A stretch of DNA of 64,000 bases from Betaproteobacteria bacterium (GCA_016192825.1 JACPTK010000099.1:62001-126000); one strand, 5' to 3'. Shown: positions 19,163-28,101, counted from the first letter of the stretch. Made by a program: numbers and translations. The notes: generated from the letters alone by a model not told the origin.

Positions 19163-19715
19163 GAGGGAGAAAAACAAAAGTAAGCCCTCTCCATCCACGA
19201 CCCACGATCCACGATCCACGATCCACGCGGTTTCCGGCAACGCGTTCGAGCGCAAGATCTGCAAGCCGGAGGAGCTGGCAGCACGCGTTGCCGGCCTCAA
19301 GCGGCCGCTGGTGTTCACCAACGGCGTGTTCGACATCCTGCACCGCGGGCACGTTACCTATCTTGCGCAGGCGCGTGCGCTCGGCGCGAGCCTGCTGGTC
19401 GCGGTCAACTCCGATGGCTCCGCGAGAAAGCTCGAAAAAGGCGCGGACCGGCCGGTCAACGTGCTGGAGGACCGGCTCGCGCTGGTGGCCGCGCTCGAAG
19501 CGGTCACGCTCGTCACCTGGTTCGACGCCGAAACGCCGCTCGAGCTGATCCGGTCGGTAAAACCGGACGTGCTGGTGAAAGGCGGCGACTGGAAGCCGGA
19601 GGCGATCGTCGGCGCGAAGGAAGTGAAGGGCTGGGGCGGCGCGGTGCACTCGATCCCGTTCGCGCACGAGCGCTCGACCACTGCGCTGATCGAGCGCATC
19701 CGCCGCAGCCGCTAA
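19161..19715 (+). CDS. rfaE2: D-glycero-beta-D-manno-heptose 1-phosphate adenylyltransferase
   Basis: This enzyme makes ADP-heptose for LPS inner core; here it is the stand-alone C-terminal half of HldE. Motifs are LVFTNGVFDILHRGHVTYLA (HxGH nucleotidyltransferase site), AVNSDGSARKL, DRLALVAALEAV, LVKGGDW and IPFAHERSTTALIE. The conserved domain begins only near NAFERKICKPEE. Before it, the frame runs through a CGATCCA array (19191-19225) that encodes STTHDPRSTIH, so the true start is unclear; ATG 19161 and a GTG at 19137 are candidates, both in repeat DNA. Confidence 0.9.
   Translation: MREKNKSKPSPSTTHDPRSTIHAVSGNAFERKICKPEELAARVAGLKRPLVFTNGVFDILHRGHVTYLAQARALGASLLVAVNSDGSARKLEKGADRPVNVLEDRLALVAALEAVTLVTWFDAETPLELIRSVKPDVLVKGGDWKPEAIVGAKEVKGWGGAVHSIPFAHERSTTALIERIRRSR
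19191..19225. repeat. 7-bp array in the 5' part of rfaE2
   Basis: CCATCCA, CGACCCA and three perfect CGATCCA units in the reading frame upstream of the conserved domain. Confidence 0.8.
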
Positions 19716-19717
19716 GT

Positions 19718-19831
19718 GCGTGATTGGTGGTTGGTGTAGACGCTCTCACCCCTCCCTCTCCTTCTGGTGGAGAAAGCGCCAAACCGACAGTCGCTTTAAT
19801 CCATTCACTAATCACCACTCACGACTCACGC
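19718..19831. repeat. Array - core - inverted array between rfaE2 and the SPOR gene
   Basis: TTGGTG-type units at 19718-19738 and TTCACTA, ATCACCA, CTCACGA, CTCACGC at 19804-19831. Confidence 0.65.
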
Positions 19832-19834
19832 CGT

Positions 19835-20530
19835 TCAGCCTTTGTTGGGGCACGGCCCCGCCTTCAGCTCGCTGCCCGGGAATTCCTGCTGGATCATCGT
19901 GAGCCGGGCGACGGTCGCTTCGCCCGGCTCGCGCACGTGGAACACGACCTGCTTGAGGAAATTCTCGCGCCGCGCCATGACCGCCGTGCGCACACCACGC
20001 TCCTTCAGCCTCGCCAGGAAAGCCTGCGCCGCCTCGTCGGTGCGGAAGATGCCGAGCGAGATGGCGTTGCGCCACTTGGCAGGCTCCTGCACCAGGAAGA
20101 ACTCGGTCACGCCAAGCGCCTTCAGCTCGCCGACCTTGCGGTCGGCGTCGGCACGGTTCTTCTGCGGCGGCATGTGAACCCAGTAGCCGCCGGAATCGGT
20201 TACCGTGCGCTCGATCCGCTCCGGCGCCAACTCGAGCCTGGCCAGCGCGGCCTCGGCCCTCGCCACGCCCGGGCCGGCAAAGATGCCCCACTCCATGCAG
20301 GCCGCAGGGGCGGATGAGGCGGCTCTCGGCAACGCCGGCGGGATGCCTTTGCCCGGCGCCCTGGGCCTGTCGGGCGGGGCCTTTGCCGCCGACTTGAGCA
20401 GCTTGATTCGCTCCGGGGCGACCTGCAGCTGCGGCAGGCGGTCTCCCCTGCCCGCGTCCTCGAGCGCCACCTGCGCGTAGGCGAAGAACACCAGGTTGGC
20501 CAGCACCAGCAGGAGGAACAGCGCTCTCAC
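19835..20530 (-). CDS. SPOR domain-containing membrane protein
   Basis: The protein probably binds denuded septal peptidoglycan through its C-terminal SPOR-like domain. Of 231 residues, the first 20 form a membrane anchor (RALFLLLVLANLVFFAYAQV), followed by a Pro/Ala-rich linker and then CMEWGIFAGPGVARAEAALA and GGYWVHMPPQKNRADADRKV, typical of this group. The GTG at 20530 gives the standard N-terminus. A GTGATGG array ends 12 bp upstream where a ribosome site would be, and no Shine-Dalgarno is visible. coaX lies directly upstream on the same strand, as in many betaproteobacteria. Confidence 0.85.
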   Translation of the reverse strand: MRALFLLLVLANLVFFAYAQVALEDAGRGDRLPQLQVAPERIKLLKSAAKAPPDRPRAPGKGIPPALPRAASSAPAACMEWGIFAGPGVARAEAALARLELAPERIERTVTDSGGYWVHMPPQKNRADADRKVGELKALGVTEFFLVQEPAKWRNAISLGIFRTDEAAQAFLARLKERGVRTAVMARRENFLKQVVFHVREPGEATVARLTMIQQEFPGSELKAGPCPNKG

Positions 20531-20541
20531 AAGCAAGACCC

Positions 20542-20569
20542 GTGATGGGTGATGGGTGATGGGTGATGC
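20542..20569. repeat. 7-bp array upstream of the SPOR gene
   Basis: Three perfect GTGATGG units and GTGATGC, immediately before the GTG start. Confidence 0.8.
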
Positions 20570-20588
20570 GTCTTGAAAACCGTGCAAA

Positions 20589-21326
20589 TCATCTTGTGCT
20601 TGTTTCGAGGGCGATTCGAACCAGTCCCTCGAGAACCAAATTATCCACGACCTCGACGGCACCGTTAAGGTGCGGCGCGATGAGCGGCGCCCCGCCGCCC
20701 GAGAGCACCGTCAGCGGCGCCGCCTGGCCCATCCGCTGCATGAAGCTCCGCATGCGCTCGACGGCGCCCGCGAGCGCGTTGACCGCCCCGCTTTCGATCG
20801 CGTCCGCGGTGCGGGCCGGGAAGAACGCGAACTTCCCGCCGCGCGGCCGCAGCCCGGCGGTGCCCTGCGCCAGCGCGGCGCGCATGAGATCCGCGCCCGC
20901 GACGATCATGCCGCCGAGAAACACGCCGTCCGCGGTGAGCGCGTCCACGGTCATCGTCGTTCCCGCGTTGACCACCACACACGGACCGCGGTGGAGGTGC
21001 CGGGCGCCGATCAGCGCCGCCCAGCGGTCGGCACCGAGCCGGGCGGGATGGGCGTAGGCGTTTCTCACGCCGCACTGGCGCGGCGCGCTCTTCACGAAGC
21101 GCGCGCGACGCCCGAAGCGGCGCGCCGCGGCCGCGACCGAGCGCGCGACGCGCGTGCCCGCGACATTGGTGGCGATCACCGCGTCCGCCGGCTCGAGCCC
21201 GGCCCACTCGCCTGCGAGCCGCACCGCCTTCGCGGTGGGCACCCAGCCCTGCACCCGCCACGAGCCGTCCTCGTGCACGCCCCACTTGATGCGGGTGTTG
21301 CCGGCGTCGATCGCTAGTATTCGCAT
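20589..21326 (-). CDS. coaX: Type III pantothenate kinase CoaX
   Basis: CoaX phosphorylates pantothenate, the first step of CoA synthesis. The 245-residue product has the ASKHA-fold signatures LAIDAGNTRIKWGV, ARLGADRWAALIGARHL, VVNAGTTMTVDAL and GGMIVAGADLMRAAL. The start is ATG 21326. A -10-like TACTAT lies only 6 nt upstream on the minus strand, so transcription could begin at the start codon itself. Confidence 0.95.
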   Translation of the reverse strand: MRILAIDAGNTRIKWGVHEDGSWRVQGWVPTAKAVRLAGEWAGLEPADAVIATNVAGTRVARSVAAAARRFGRRARFVKSAPRQCGVRNAYAHPARLGADRWAALIGARHLHRGPCVVVNAGTTMTVDALTADGVFLGGMIVAGADLMRAALAQGTAGLRPRGGKFAFFPARTADAIESGAVNALAGAVERMRSFMQRMGQAAPLTVLSGGGAPLIAPHLNGAVEVVDNLVLEGLVRIALETSTR

Positions 21327-21342
21327 TCGCTCATAGTACTGC

Positions 21343-21447
21343 GTGACAAGGGATAAGGGATAAGGGACAAGGGATAAGACACCCGCGCGACCGCGCGGAG
21401 AACGGCCCCTATCCCTTATCCCCCCTGTCCCCTATCCCCTATCACCC
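21343..21447. repeat. Array - core - inverted array between birA and coaX
   Basis: GTGACAA then GGGATAA/GGGACAA units (21343-21377), a CGCGCGACCGCGCGG-containing core, then CCCTATC/CCTTATC/CCCTGTC units (21407-21443). It contains the birA stop and ends 5 bp from the coaX -10. Confidence 0.85.
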
Positions 21448-22421
21448 GCCGCAGGCCGCAGGCTGATCTCCCCGCTGTGATAGCGTTTCGCCCCCGCGCG
21501 CGTCTCGAGCAGGAACGCCCCGTCCTCCGCCACGCCGCGCGCGAGCCCGCTCTGGCGCGAGCCGTCGGGGAGCAGCAGCGTGACGCGCCGGCCCTGGTGC
21601 GCGTGCAGGCGCTGCCATTCGGCGCGCAGCGGAGCGAAGCCCTCGCGCGCAAACGCCTCCAGCACGCGGTCGAGCTCGAGCAGCACGCGCGCGAGCAGTT
21701 GATTGCGGTCGGGCGCCGCGCCGCACGCCGCTTCCAGGTCGGCCGCGGGCTGCCCGATGCGCGCGCGCGTCGCGGCCGACAGCCGCACGTTGAGCCCGAT
21801 ACCGATGACCGCGGCGGTCGGTCCCAGCGCGTCGCCCGCCAGCTCCGTGAGGATGCCGGAGAGCTTGCGGCCGCGCCACAGCACGTCGTTCGGCCACTTC
21901 AACGCCACGTTCGGCGCGCCGGCCGCGGCCAGCGCGCGGGCGAGCGCGACGCCCACCGCGAGCGAAAGCCCGGAGAACGCGCCGGCGCCGCGCGCGAAGC
22001 GCCACAGCAGCGAAAACGTGAGCGCTTCTCCGAGGCCCGCGTGCCATGGCCGCCCCAGCCGCCCCCGGCCTGCCGGCTGCCACTCGGCGGCGAGCACCGC
22101 GCCGGCCGGCGCGCCGGCCGCCGCGCGTTCCAGCAACGCCGTGTTGGTGGAGTCGACCGCTGAGCGGATGTCGAGCGCAAAGCGCCCGGCATGGGTTCCC
22201 AGATGGCGCTCGATAGCGGCGCGATCGAGCAGCGTGACCGGCTGCGGCAGGCGGTAACCGCGGCCGTGCACCTTGTAGACGTCGAGCCCCAGCGCGTCGA
22301 GCTCGCGGATCGCGTGCCACACACTCGCTCGCGAGACCTCGAACGCGCGCGCGAGCGCCTCCCCGGAATGGAAATCGCCGTCGGCCAGGCGCTTCAACAC
22401 GCTCGCGGTCAGGGGCTTCAT
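21432..22421 (-). CDS. birA: Biotin--[acetyl-CoA-carboxylase] ligase BirA
   Basis: BirA attaches biotin to the AccB carrier and, with its N-terminal winged helix, can repress biotin genes. The 329 residues comprise an HTH domain (about 1-60; LARAFEVSRASVWHAIREL), the catalytic domain with STNTALLERAAAG, the biotin/ATP loop QPAGRGRLGRPW, LKWPNDVLWRGRKLSGIL and IGIGLNV, and a C-terminal SH3-like domain. The final codons and TAG stop are formed by a CCCTATC-type array (21407-21447). It lies upstream of coaX. Confidence 0.95.
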   Translation of the reverse strand: MKPLTASVLKRLADGDFHSGEALARAFEVSRASVWHAIRELDALGLDVYKVHGRGYRLPQPVTLLDRAAIERHLGTHAGRFALDIRSAVDSTNTALLERAAAGAPAGAVLAAEWQPAGRGRLGRPWHAGLGEALTFSLLWRFARGAGAFSGLSLAVGVALARALAAAGAPNVALKWPNDVLWRGRKLSGILTELAGDALGPTAAVIGIGLNVRLSAATRARIGQPAADLEAACGAAPDRNQLLARVLLELDRVLEAFAREGFAPLRAEWQRLHAHQGRRVTLLLPDGSRQSGLARGVAEDGAFLLETRAGAKRYHSGEISLRPAAGDRG

Positions 22422-22558
22422 GCGTCGTCATAGAATAACTGATACCAAGCCGTTCACGCTCGAGCAGCTGCTCGCCGCGATCCGCCGGCGGCTCGCGGGC
22501 TGACAGGCGCGATCGCTTGGCGTAGCCGGCGAAAGAAAACCGGATACAATCCCCGTGC

Positions 22559-22850
22559 ATGATCGTGCCGGTGCCGCCGGGCGGCAGCTCCGACATCCTA
22601 GGAGTTTGTCGGACTTAGCGCCGACAAACTCCTGATGCAAAACCGCCAGCGCAAAAGCGGAAGGAAAAGGCCCTGAAAACCCTGTTTTCAGCCTGCTCGC
22701 GCGCCCGTTGGAGGCCAAGAACGGTCGTCGTCCCGAATTTTAGTCGAAATTCGCAGGCGGTTTTGCTGTCAGCAGCCTGTCGGAATACCAAGTCCGACAG
22801 GCTGCTGGCGCGCAAGATCGGCTCCGGCATCGCCGAAGCGTGGGGCCAGC
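22559..22850 (+). pseudogene. Bug/TctC receptor gene fragment split by a repeat element
   Basis: Two short stretches fit consecutive parts of a Bug-family tricarboxylate receptor: MIVPVPPGGSSDI at 22559-22597 and LARKIGSGIAEAWGQ after 22805. Between them sits a 205-bp palindromic element (22600-22804), and CT is found at both joints. Removing the element and one CT restores GAC ATC CTG GCG CGC AAG, that is D-I-L-A-R-K, as expected for the family. Nothing Bug-like remains outside this stretch of about 28 codons, so it is a remnant. Confidence 0.6.
22600..22804. repeat. Composite palindromic (MITE-like) element, copy 1
   Basis: The element has a stem-loop AGGAGTTTGTCGG...CCGACAAACTCCT at the left, inner inverted arms GCAAAACCGCC / GGCGGTTTTGC, and a stem-loop CAGCCTGTCGG...CCGACAGGCTG at the right. 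A second copy lies at 52564-52770. No transposase is encoded; a minus-strand open frame of 71 codons in it is not convincing as a gene. Confidence 0.85.
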
Positions 22851-22994
22851 TTCACGACCAAGACGTGACGATCAAGGGTGACGAAGTGCTGCAGCGAGCA
22901 AGACCCGTCATTCGCACCTCGTCGCCCGTACCTCGTCACCGGCATTTCGTCACTCCCGCCGCACCGCTCCGCGGCGCTCGGCTAGAATAGCTGC

Positions 22995-24758
22995 ATGTCC
23001 GACGCCGCCTCCGCCACGCCGAAGAAGCACGCCCCGCAGCCGCCTTCCGCCTCGAATTTCATCCGCGCCGCGATCGACGCCGACCTCGCCAGCGGCAAGT
23101 ACGCCTCGCGCACGTGGGGCGGCCAGCCGGGACCGGCGAAGGCGCACGAGGGCGCGGCGACGGACCCGGCGCGGATCCGCACGCGCTTTCCGCCCGAGCC
23201 CAACGGCTACTTGCACATCGGCCACGCGAAATCCATCTGCCTCAACTTCGGGCTCGCGCGCGACTACGGCGGCGCGTGCCACTTGCGCTTCGACGACACC
23301 AACCCGGAGAAGGAGGAGCAGGAGTACGTCGACTCGATCATCGCCGCCGTGAAATGGCTGGGCTACGGCTGGGAGCACGCGGGCAGCTCGCATCTCTATT
23401 ACGCCAGCGACTATTTCGACTTCATGTATCACGCGGCGGAGCACCTGATCGAGACCGGGCACGCCTACGTCGACAGCCTGTCCGCCGAGCAGATGCGCGC
23501 CTTGCGCGGCACGCTGACCGAGGCCGGCAAGGACAGCCCGTACCGCGACCGCAGCGTTGAGGAGAACCTGAAGCTGTTCCGCCAGATGCGCGACGGCAGA
23601 TTCAGGGAGGGCGAGCACGTGCTGCGCGCGAAGATCGACATGGCCTCGCCCAACATCAACCTGCGGGACCCCGCGATCTACCGCATCCGCAAGGTCTCGC
23701 ACCACCGCACCGGCGACAAGTGGTGCGTCTACCCGATGTACACCTACGCGCATCCGATCGAGGACGCGCTGGAGAGAATCACGCACTCGCTGTGCACGCT
23801 CGAATTCGAGGACCAGCGCCCGTGCTACGACTGGCTGCTCGAGCGGCTGGCCGAAGGCGGCCTGCTGGCGAGACCCCTGCCCCAGCAGATCGAGTTCGCG
23901 CGGCTCAATCTCACCTACGTGGTGCTGAGCAAGCGCAAGCTCGTCCAGCTCGTCGCGGAGCGCCACGTGGACGGCTGGGACGATCCGCGCATGCCGACCC
24001 TCGCCGGCGCGCGCCGCCGCGGCTACACGCCGGAGGGCTTCCGGCTCTTCGCCGAGCGCATCGGCGTTTCCAAGGCCGATTCGTGGATCGAGTATTCGGT
24101 GCTCGAGGACTGCATGCGCGAGCACCTCAACGAGGTCGCGCCGCGGCGGATGGCGGTGCTCGACCCGGTGAAGCTCGTGATCGAGAACTATCCGGAAGAC
24201 CGCGAAGAATCTTGCGACGTCCCCAATCACCCCCAGAAGCCCGAGTGGGGCAAGCGCCAGGTGCCGTTCTCGCGCGAGCTGTGGATCGAGCGCGAGGATT
24301 TCACGGAAACGCCGCCCAAGGGCTACTTCCGCCTCTTTCCCGGCAACAAGGTGCGGTTGCGCTACGGCTACATCGTCGAATGCACCGGCTACGACCAGGC
24401 GACCGGCACCGTGCGCTGCCGCTACGACCCCGATACCAGGTCGGGCACGCCCGGCGCGGAAAAGGTCAAGGTGAAGGGCAACATCCACTGGGTGAGCGTG
24501 AAGCACGCCTGCGCCGCCGAGGTGCGGCTCTACGACCGCCTCTTCAAGGTGCCCCATCCCGGCGGCAACGAGGACCTCAACCCGGACTCGAGGAAAATCG
24601 TCACCGCCCGGCTCGAGCCCGCGCTCGGGCAGGCGCGAGCCGAGGAGCGCTTTCAGTTCGAGCGGCATGGCTATTTCGTGGTCGATCCATTAGACTCGAC
24701 GCCGCTGGCTCAGGTGTTCAACCGGGCGGTGACGCTCAGGGATTCATGGAAAACCTGA
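22995..24758 (+). CDS. glnS: Glutaminyl-tRNA synthetase
   Basis: GlnRS charges tRNA-Gln. The 587-residue product has the class I HIGH motif in [34 protein letters not shown], the KMSKS-like [26 protein letters not shown] and the GlnRS C-terminal anticodon-binding barrel with VECTGYD and [12 protein letters not shown] -10-like TAGAAT at 22983-22988 ends 6 nt before the ATG and no ribosome site is visible, so the mRNA may be leaderless. Confidence 0.97.
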   Translation: MSDAASATPKKHAPQPPSASNFIRAAIDADLASGKYASRTWGGQPGPAKAHEGAATDPARIRTRFPPEPNGYLHIGHAKSICLNFGLARDYGGACHLRFDDTNPEKEEQEYVDSIIAAVKWLGYGWEHAGSSHLYYASDYFDFMYHAAEHLIETGHAYVDSLSAEQMRALRGTLTEAGKDSPYRDRSVEENLKLFRQMRDGRFREGEHVLRAKIDMASPNINLRDPAIYRIRKVSHHRTGDKWCVYPMYTYAHPIEDALERITHSLCTLEFEDQRPCYDWLLERLAEGGLLARPLPQQIEFARLNLTYVVLSKRKLVQLVAERHVDGWDDPRMPTLAGARRRGYTPEGFRLFAERIGVSKADSWIEYSVLEDCMREHLNEVAPRRMAVLDPVKLVIENYPEDREESCDVPNHPQKPEWGKRQVPFSRELWIEREDFTETPPKGYFRLFPGNKVRLRYGYIVECTGYDQATGTVRCRYDPDTRSGTPGAEKVKVKGNIHWVSVKHACAAEVRLYDRLFKVPHPGGNEDLNPDSRKIVTARLEPALGQARAEERFQFERHGYFVVDPLDSTPLAQVFNRAVTLRDSWKT

Positions 24759-24847
24759 TGCCCGCGACGCGCTGAAAACCCGCGCAGGCCAGCCGTTCCA
24801 CGGCGCGGCGCGCGTCAACGGTCAGTCATCGAATCCACGGTACGACG

Positions 24848-25528
24848 ATGCTGTTGCGGATGATCAAGGATCTCGTGTCCGCCGCGCCCGGGCGTGAAGC
24901 GGAAGCCCCTGCCCCCGACCAGCGTGCGATCGAAGCCCGGCTGGAAGCCCTCGCCGGCGACATCGAGCCGATCCAGGGCTGGCTGCATCCGGACACCGGG
25001 AAGCTGCTCTACCATCTGGCGCGCGCCGCTCCCACCGCCAGCATCGTCGAGCTGGGGTCGTGGAGGGGGCGCTCGACTGCCTGGCTTGCGAACAGCGTGC
25101 GCGACCGGGGTGAAGGCCGCGTGTACGCGGTCGATACCTGGAAGGGAACCGGGAACGAAGAGGTGCACCGGCAGATGCTTGCCGGTTACGCGGAAGGCCA
25201 GCTCTACCGGGAGTTCATCGAGAACCTCCGGTCGCGGAACCTGCTCGAGCTGGTGGAGCCGATCCGGGCCGACACGGTCACCGCCGCCCACGAGTGGGAC
25301 CCGGCGCGGAAGATCGGGCTGCTCTTCATCGACGCGGACCATGACTATGCGGCCGTGCGCAGGGACTTCGAGTACTGGAGCCCTCACGTGGCGATCGGCG
25401 GCACGATCGTGTTCGACGACGTGACGACCTGGTGGGGCCCCTCCCGGCTGGTGTCCGAACTGCCCAAGTGGTACAACCTGGCGCTCGTGCGCCCGAACAT
25501 CTGGGTCGTCGTCAAGCAGGGCGAGTGA
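24848..25528 (+). CDS. Class I SAM-dependent methyltransferase (Methyltransf_24 type)
   Basis: Substrate unknown. The 226-residue protein has the SAM-binding motif IVELGSWRGRSTAWLAN near residues 63-79, a motif II acidic residue in VYAVDTWKGTG, a GLLFIDADHDYAAVRRDFEYW segment typical of this group, and a GGTIVFDDVTTWWGPS motif. Genes of this type often sit near sugar or surface-polymer loci, but no such context is visible; glnS lies upstream and a racemase-like gene downstream. Confidence 0.75.
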   Translation: MLLRMIKDLVSAAPGREAEAPAPDQRAIEARLEALAGDIEPIQGWLHPDTGKLLYHLARAAPTASIVELGSWRGRSTAWLANSVRDRGEGRVYAVDTWKGTGNEEVHRQMLAGYAEGQLYREFIENLRSRNLLELVEPIRADTVTAAHEWDPARKIGLLFIDADHDYAAVRRDFEYWSPHVAIGGTIVFDDVTTWWGPSRLVSELPKWYNLALVRPNIWVVVKQGE

Positions 25529-25583
25529 CCCGAACGATCGATGCCGTTGCGCGGGGACGGCCCGCTTCCGAACGCGTCTTCTC

Positions 25584-25618
25584 ATCACCGATCACCCCTC
25601 CGCCATTACCCATCACTG
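25584..25618. repeat. 7-bp array before the racemase-like gene
   Basis: ATCACCG, ATCACCC, CTCCGCC, ATTACCC, ATCACTG, ending 5 bp from the ATG. Confidence 0.7.
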
Positions 25619-25623
25619 CGTTC

Positions 25624-26370
25624 ATGAGCCTCCTCAGCCCCTGGTACCAGCTCGGCTACGTCATCCCGCACCTCTATACCGATCTCGACGCCTACCAGTT
25701 CTATCGCGTCGCCCCCGAGGGGATGATGCTGGTGACGACCGGGCTCGATTTGAAGGATTACACGCTGGCGGCGGTCGAGGCCGAATTGCCCGTGCTGTGG
25801 CGGCGCTTCGACCTGCTCGCGAAAAAAAGGGTGGATCGCATCTCGCTCTCCGGGGTGCCGATCGCCGCGGCCCTCGGCCGGCAAAAAATGCAGGAAATCC
25901 TGGCCGAGGGCAGCGCCCGCACCGGCTTGCCGTGCGACACGGATCTCGAAGCGCATATCGCGACGCTGCAGCACCTGGGCGCAAGCCGGATCGCGCTCGC
26001 CACCCGCTGGCCCGCGACCGTGAACGCCGCGCTTACCCGTTATCTCGCCGAAGCGGGCATCGAAGTTCTCGCCTGCCGCTCGCGCGCGCGCACGCTCGAC
26101 CAGAACAAGCATTCCAGCGCGGCCGACGACCATGCGCTTGCGCTCGAGCTGGGCGGCCAGGCGCTGCGCGATGCGCCGGATGCCCAGGCGCTGCTGATGC
26201 CGGGCGGCCTGTGGTTTGCGATCCACGCCGTGCCGCCCCTCGAAGCGGAGCACGGCCGGCCCGTGCTCCTCAACATCCTGTCCACGACCTGGGCGGCGCT
26301 CCATGCGGCGGGCAAGCGCATGCTGCACCGCCCCGATTCGCGCTGGGGCAAAGTGCTCGCCAGCCTCTGA
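25624..26370 (+). CDS. Asp/Glu racemase / maleate isomerase superfamily protein
   Basis: The 248-residue product resembles the maleate isomerase and arylmalonate decarboxylase branch of the Asp/Glu racemase superfamily, with LSPWYQLGYVIPHL at the N-terminus and LLMPGGLWFAIHAVPPLE plus NILSTTWAALHAAG near the C-terminus. Those enzymes use active-site cysteines. Here the first position reads ISLSGVPIAA and the second MPGGLWF, so neither usual cysteine is seen; a different chemistry is possible. The upstream open frame consists of an ATCACCC array, so the ATG at 25624 is preferred. Confidence 0.65.
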   Translation: MSLLSPWYQLGYVIPHLYTDLDAYQFYRVAPEGMMLVTTGLDLKDYTLAAVEAELPVLWRRFDLLAKKRVDRISLSGVPIAAALGRQKMQEILAEGSARTGLPCDTDLEAHIATLQHLGASRIALATRWPATVNAALTRYLAEAGIEVLACRSRARTLDQNKHSSAADDHALALELGGQALRDAPDAQALLMPGGLWFAIHAVPPLEAEHGRPVLLNILSTTWAALHAAGKRMLHRPDSRWGKVLASL

Positions 26371-26377
26371 GAACAGC

Positions 26378-26405
26378 GTGATTCGTGATTGGTGATTCGT
26401 GATTC
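26378..26405. repeat. 7-bp array after the racemase-like gene
   Basis: GTGATTC, GTGATTG, GTGATTC, GTGATTC. Confidence 0.8.
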
Positions 26406-26481
26406 GTAGTCAGGCCCCCTGCTTTCGGCTGGCCCTTTTGCCTTAGAATCCGGCCATCATTCGATCAAATAGGTGACAGCA

Positions 26482-27219
26482 ATGACTGAAGGTACTTCTG
26501 CCGCACGATCCCAGCTCGCGCCGACCGGCACGTTGCGCGTGGGCATCAACATGAGCAACTTCCTGCTGACGAAAAAGGATCCGGCGACCGGCGAGCCCGG
26601 CGGCATCGCGGTGGACCTGGGACGCGAGCTGGGCAGGCGCCTCAACCTGCCCGTCGAGATCCTCCCCTACCCCAACCCCGGGGCGCTGGCCGACGCCGCG
26701 AAGGCGGGCGCGTGGGACGTCGGGTTTCTCGGCGCCGAGCCGCAGCGCGCGAACGAGATCGACTTCACCGCGGCCTACGTGGAGATCGAGGCCACTTACC
26801 TCGTGCCACCCGGCTCGCCGCTCAAGGCCATCGCCGAGGTGGACCGCAAGGGCGTTCGCGTCGCGGTGCCGGAGAAGGCCGCCTACGAGCTGTATCTCAC
26901 CCGCAACCTGAAGCACGCGGCGCTGGTGCGCATCAAGGGCCCCGACAACGCGTTCAAGCAGTTCGTCGCGGACAAGCTGGATGCCCTCGCGGGGCTCCGG
27001 CCGCGGCTCGTGACGGACGCCGAGAACCTTCCCGGGTCGCGCATCCTCGACGGGAATTTCACCGCGGTCCAGCAGGCGGTCGGCACGCCCAAGGGCCGCG
27101 ACGCCGGCGCGAACTACCTCCGCGAGTTCGTCGAAGAGGCCAAGGCCGGCGGCCTCGTGGCGAAACTCATGGAAAAGCACGGCGTCCGCGGCCTCACCGT
27201 CGCCGCGAAAGCGATTTGA
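26482..27219 (+). CDS. Solute-binding protein family 3 protein without signal peptide
   Basis: The 245-residue protein has the family 3 periplasmic amino-acid-binding fold: TLRVGINMSNFLL, GGIAVDLGRELGRRLN, ADAAKAGAWDVGFLGAEPQR, EIDFTAAYVEIEATYLV and YLREFVEEAKAGGLV. The N-terminus (MTEGTSAARSQLAPTG) has no signal peptide or lipobox, so it would be cytoplasmic unless the start is misread. AGGTGA lies 6 bp before the ATG at 26482, and TAGAAT at 26444-26449 could be its -10 element. No permease or ATPase partner is adjacent. Confidence 0.75.
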   Translation: MTEGTSAARSQLAPTGTLRVGINMSNFLLTKKDPATGEPGGIAVDLGRELGRRLNLPVEILPYPNPGALADAAKAGAWDVGFLGAEPQRANEIDFTAAYVEIEATYLVPPGSPLKAIAEVDRKGVRVAVPEKAAYELYLTRNLKHAALVRIKGPDNAFKQFVADKLDALAGLRPRLVTDAENLPGSRILDGNFTAVQQAVGTPKGRDAGANYLREFVEEAKAGGLVAKLMEKHGVRGLTVAAKAI

Positions 27220-27222
27220 GCG

Positions 27223-28101
27223 ATGCGTGACGGGCGTCACTTATCCCTCATCCCTCCGCCCTCATCGCTCGAGGCGCAACCTGCGCCGTACTCCAGCCGT
27301 TTCGTGACGGCCGGCGGCCTGCGCCTGCACCTTCAGGACTACGGCACCGCGGGCAAGCCGGTCATGGTGTGCCTGCATGGCGGCGCGGCGAACGCGCACT
27401 GGTTCGATTTCGTCGCGGGGGCATTCACCGCGGACTACCACGTGCTCGCGCTCGACCAGCGCGGCCACGGCGACAGCGACTGGGCCGATCCCCCGGAATA
27501 CTCCTACGGGCAGTATGCGTCGGACCTTGCGGAGGTCGTCGAAGAACTCGACTTGCGCGACTTCGTCCTGGTCGGCCATTCGATGGGCGGCACGGTCTCC
27601 CTGACCTACGCCGCGACCTATCCCGGGCGGGCGGCGCGGCTCGTCATCGTCGATTCGATCCTCCAGATGACGCAGGATCGGATCGCGACGATGCGCGAAG
27701 TCGGCTCGCGCCAGGGCCGCGCGTACGCCTCGCGCGAGGAATTCGCCGAGCGTTACCGGCTGCGGCCGGAGGGCACACACGCCGCGCCCCCTGTCCTGCG
27801 GCACGTCGCCGCTAACAGCGCGCGCCAGCATGCCGACGGATGGCGCCACAAGTTCGACCGCAATGTCTACGCCCGCCGCGAAACCGTGGACGGACTGCCC
27901 TTCTGGAACAAGGTCGGCATTCCCGCGCTGCTGGTCAAGGCCGAGCACAGCGAGCGCATCAGCCCGCAGGTATTCGCCAAGGTGAAGGCGCGCTGCCCGC
28001 AGGTCGAGCTCGCCGAAGTTCCCCGCAGCGGCCACCACGTCACGCTCGACAACCCCGAGGGCTTCGTCAGAGCGGTCAGGGCCTTCCTGACGAAGCGGTG
28101 A
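27223..28101 (+). CDS. Alpha/beta hydrolase
   Basis: Substrate unknown. The 292-residue protein has the oxyanion region VMVCLHGGAANAHWFDFV, the DQRGHGDSDW motif, the nucleophile elbow LVGHSMGGTVSLTYA (Ser near residue 118), and a catalytic histidine in PRSGHHVTLDNPEGFV. The first 20 residues include SLIPPPSSLEA, encoded by a TCATCCC array (27241-27268); the conserved domain starts only at YSSRFVTAGGLRLHL, so the natural start may be downstream or the array may have extended the gene. Confidence 0.8.
   Translation: MRDGRHLSLIPPPSSLEAQPAPYSSRFVTAGGLRLHLQDYGTAGKPVMVCLHGGAANAHWFDFVAGAFTADYHVLALDQRGHGDSDWADPPEYSYGQYASDLAEVVEELDLRDFVLVGHSMGGTVSLTYAATYPGRAARLVIVDSILQMTQDRIATMREVGSRQGRAYASREEFAERYRLRPEGTHAAPPVLRHVAANSARQHADGWRHKFDRNVYARRETVDGLPFWNKVGIPALLVKAEHSERISPQVFAKVKARCPQVELAEVPRSGHHVTLDNPEGFVRAVRAFLTKR
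27241..27268. repeat. 7-bp array in the 5' part of the hydrolase gene
   Basis: TTATCCC, TCATCCC, TCCGCCC, TCATCGC, read as codons 7-16. Confidence 0.7.

Noticed and set aside
22615-22830. Small minus-strand frame in the repeat element, similar to one at 52596-52781
   Set aside because: The similarity follows from the DNA repeat; the C-termini differ by indels and there is no codon-like conservation or ribosome site.
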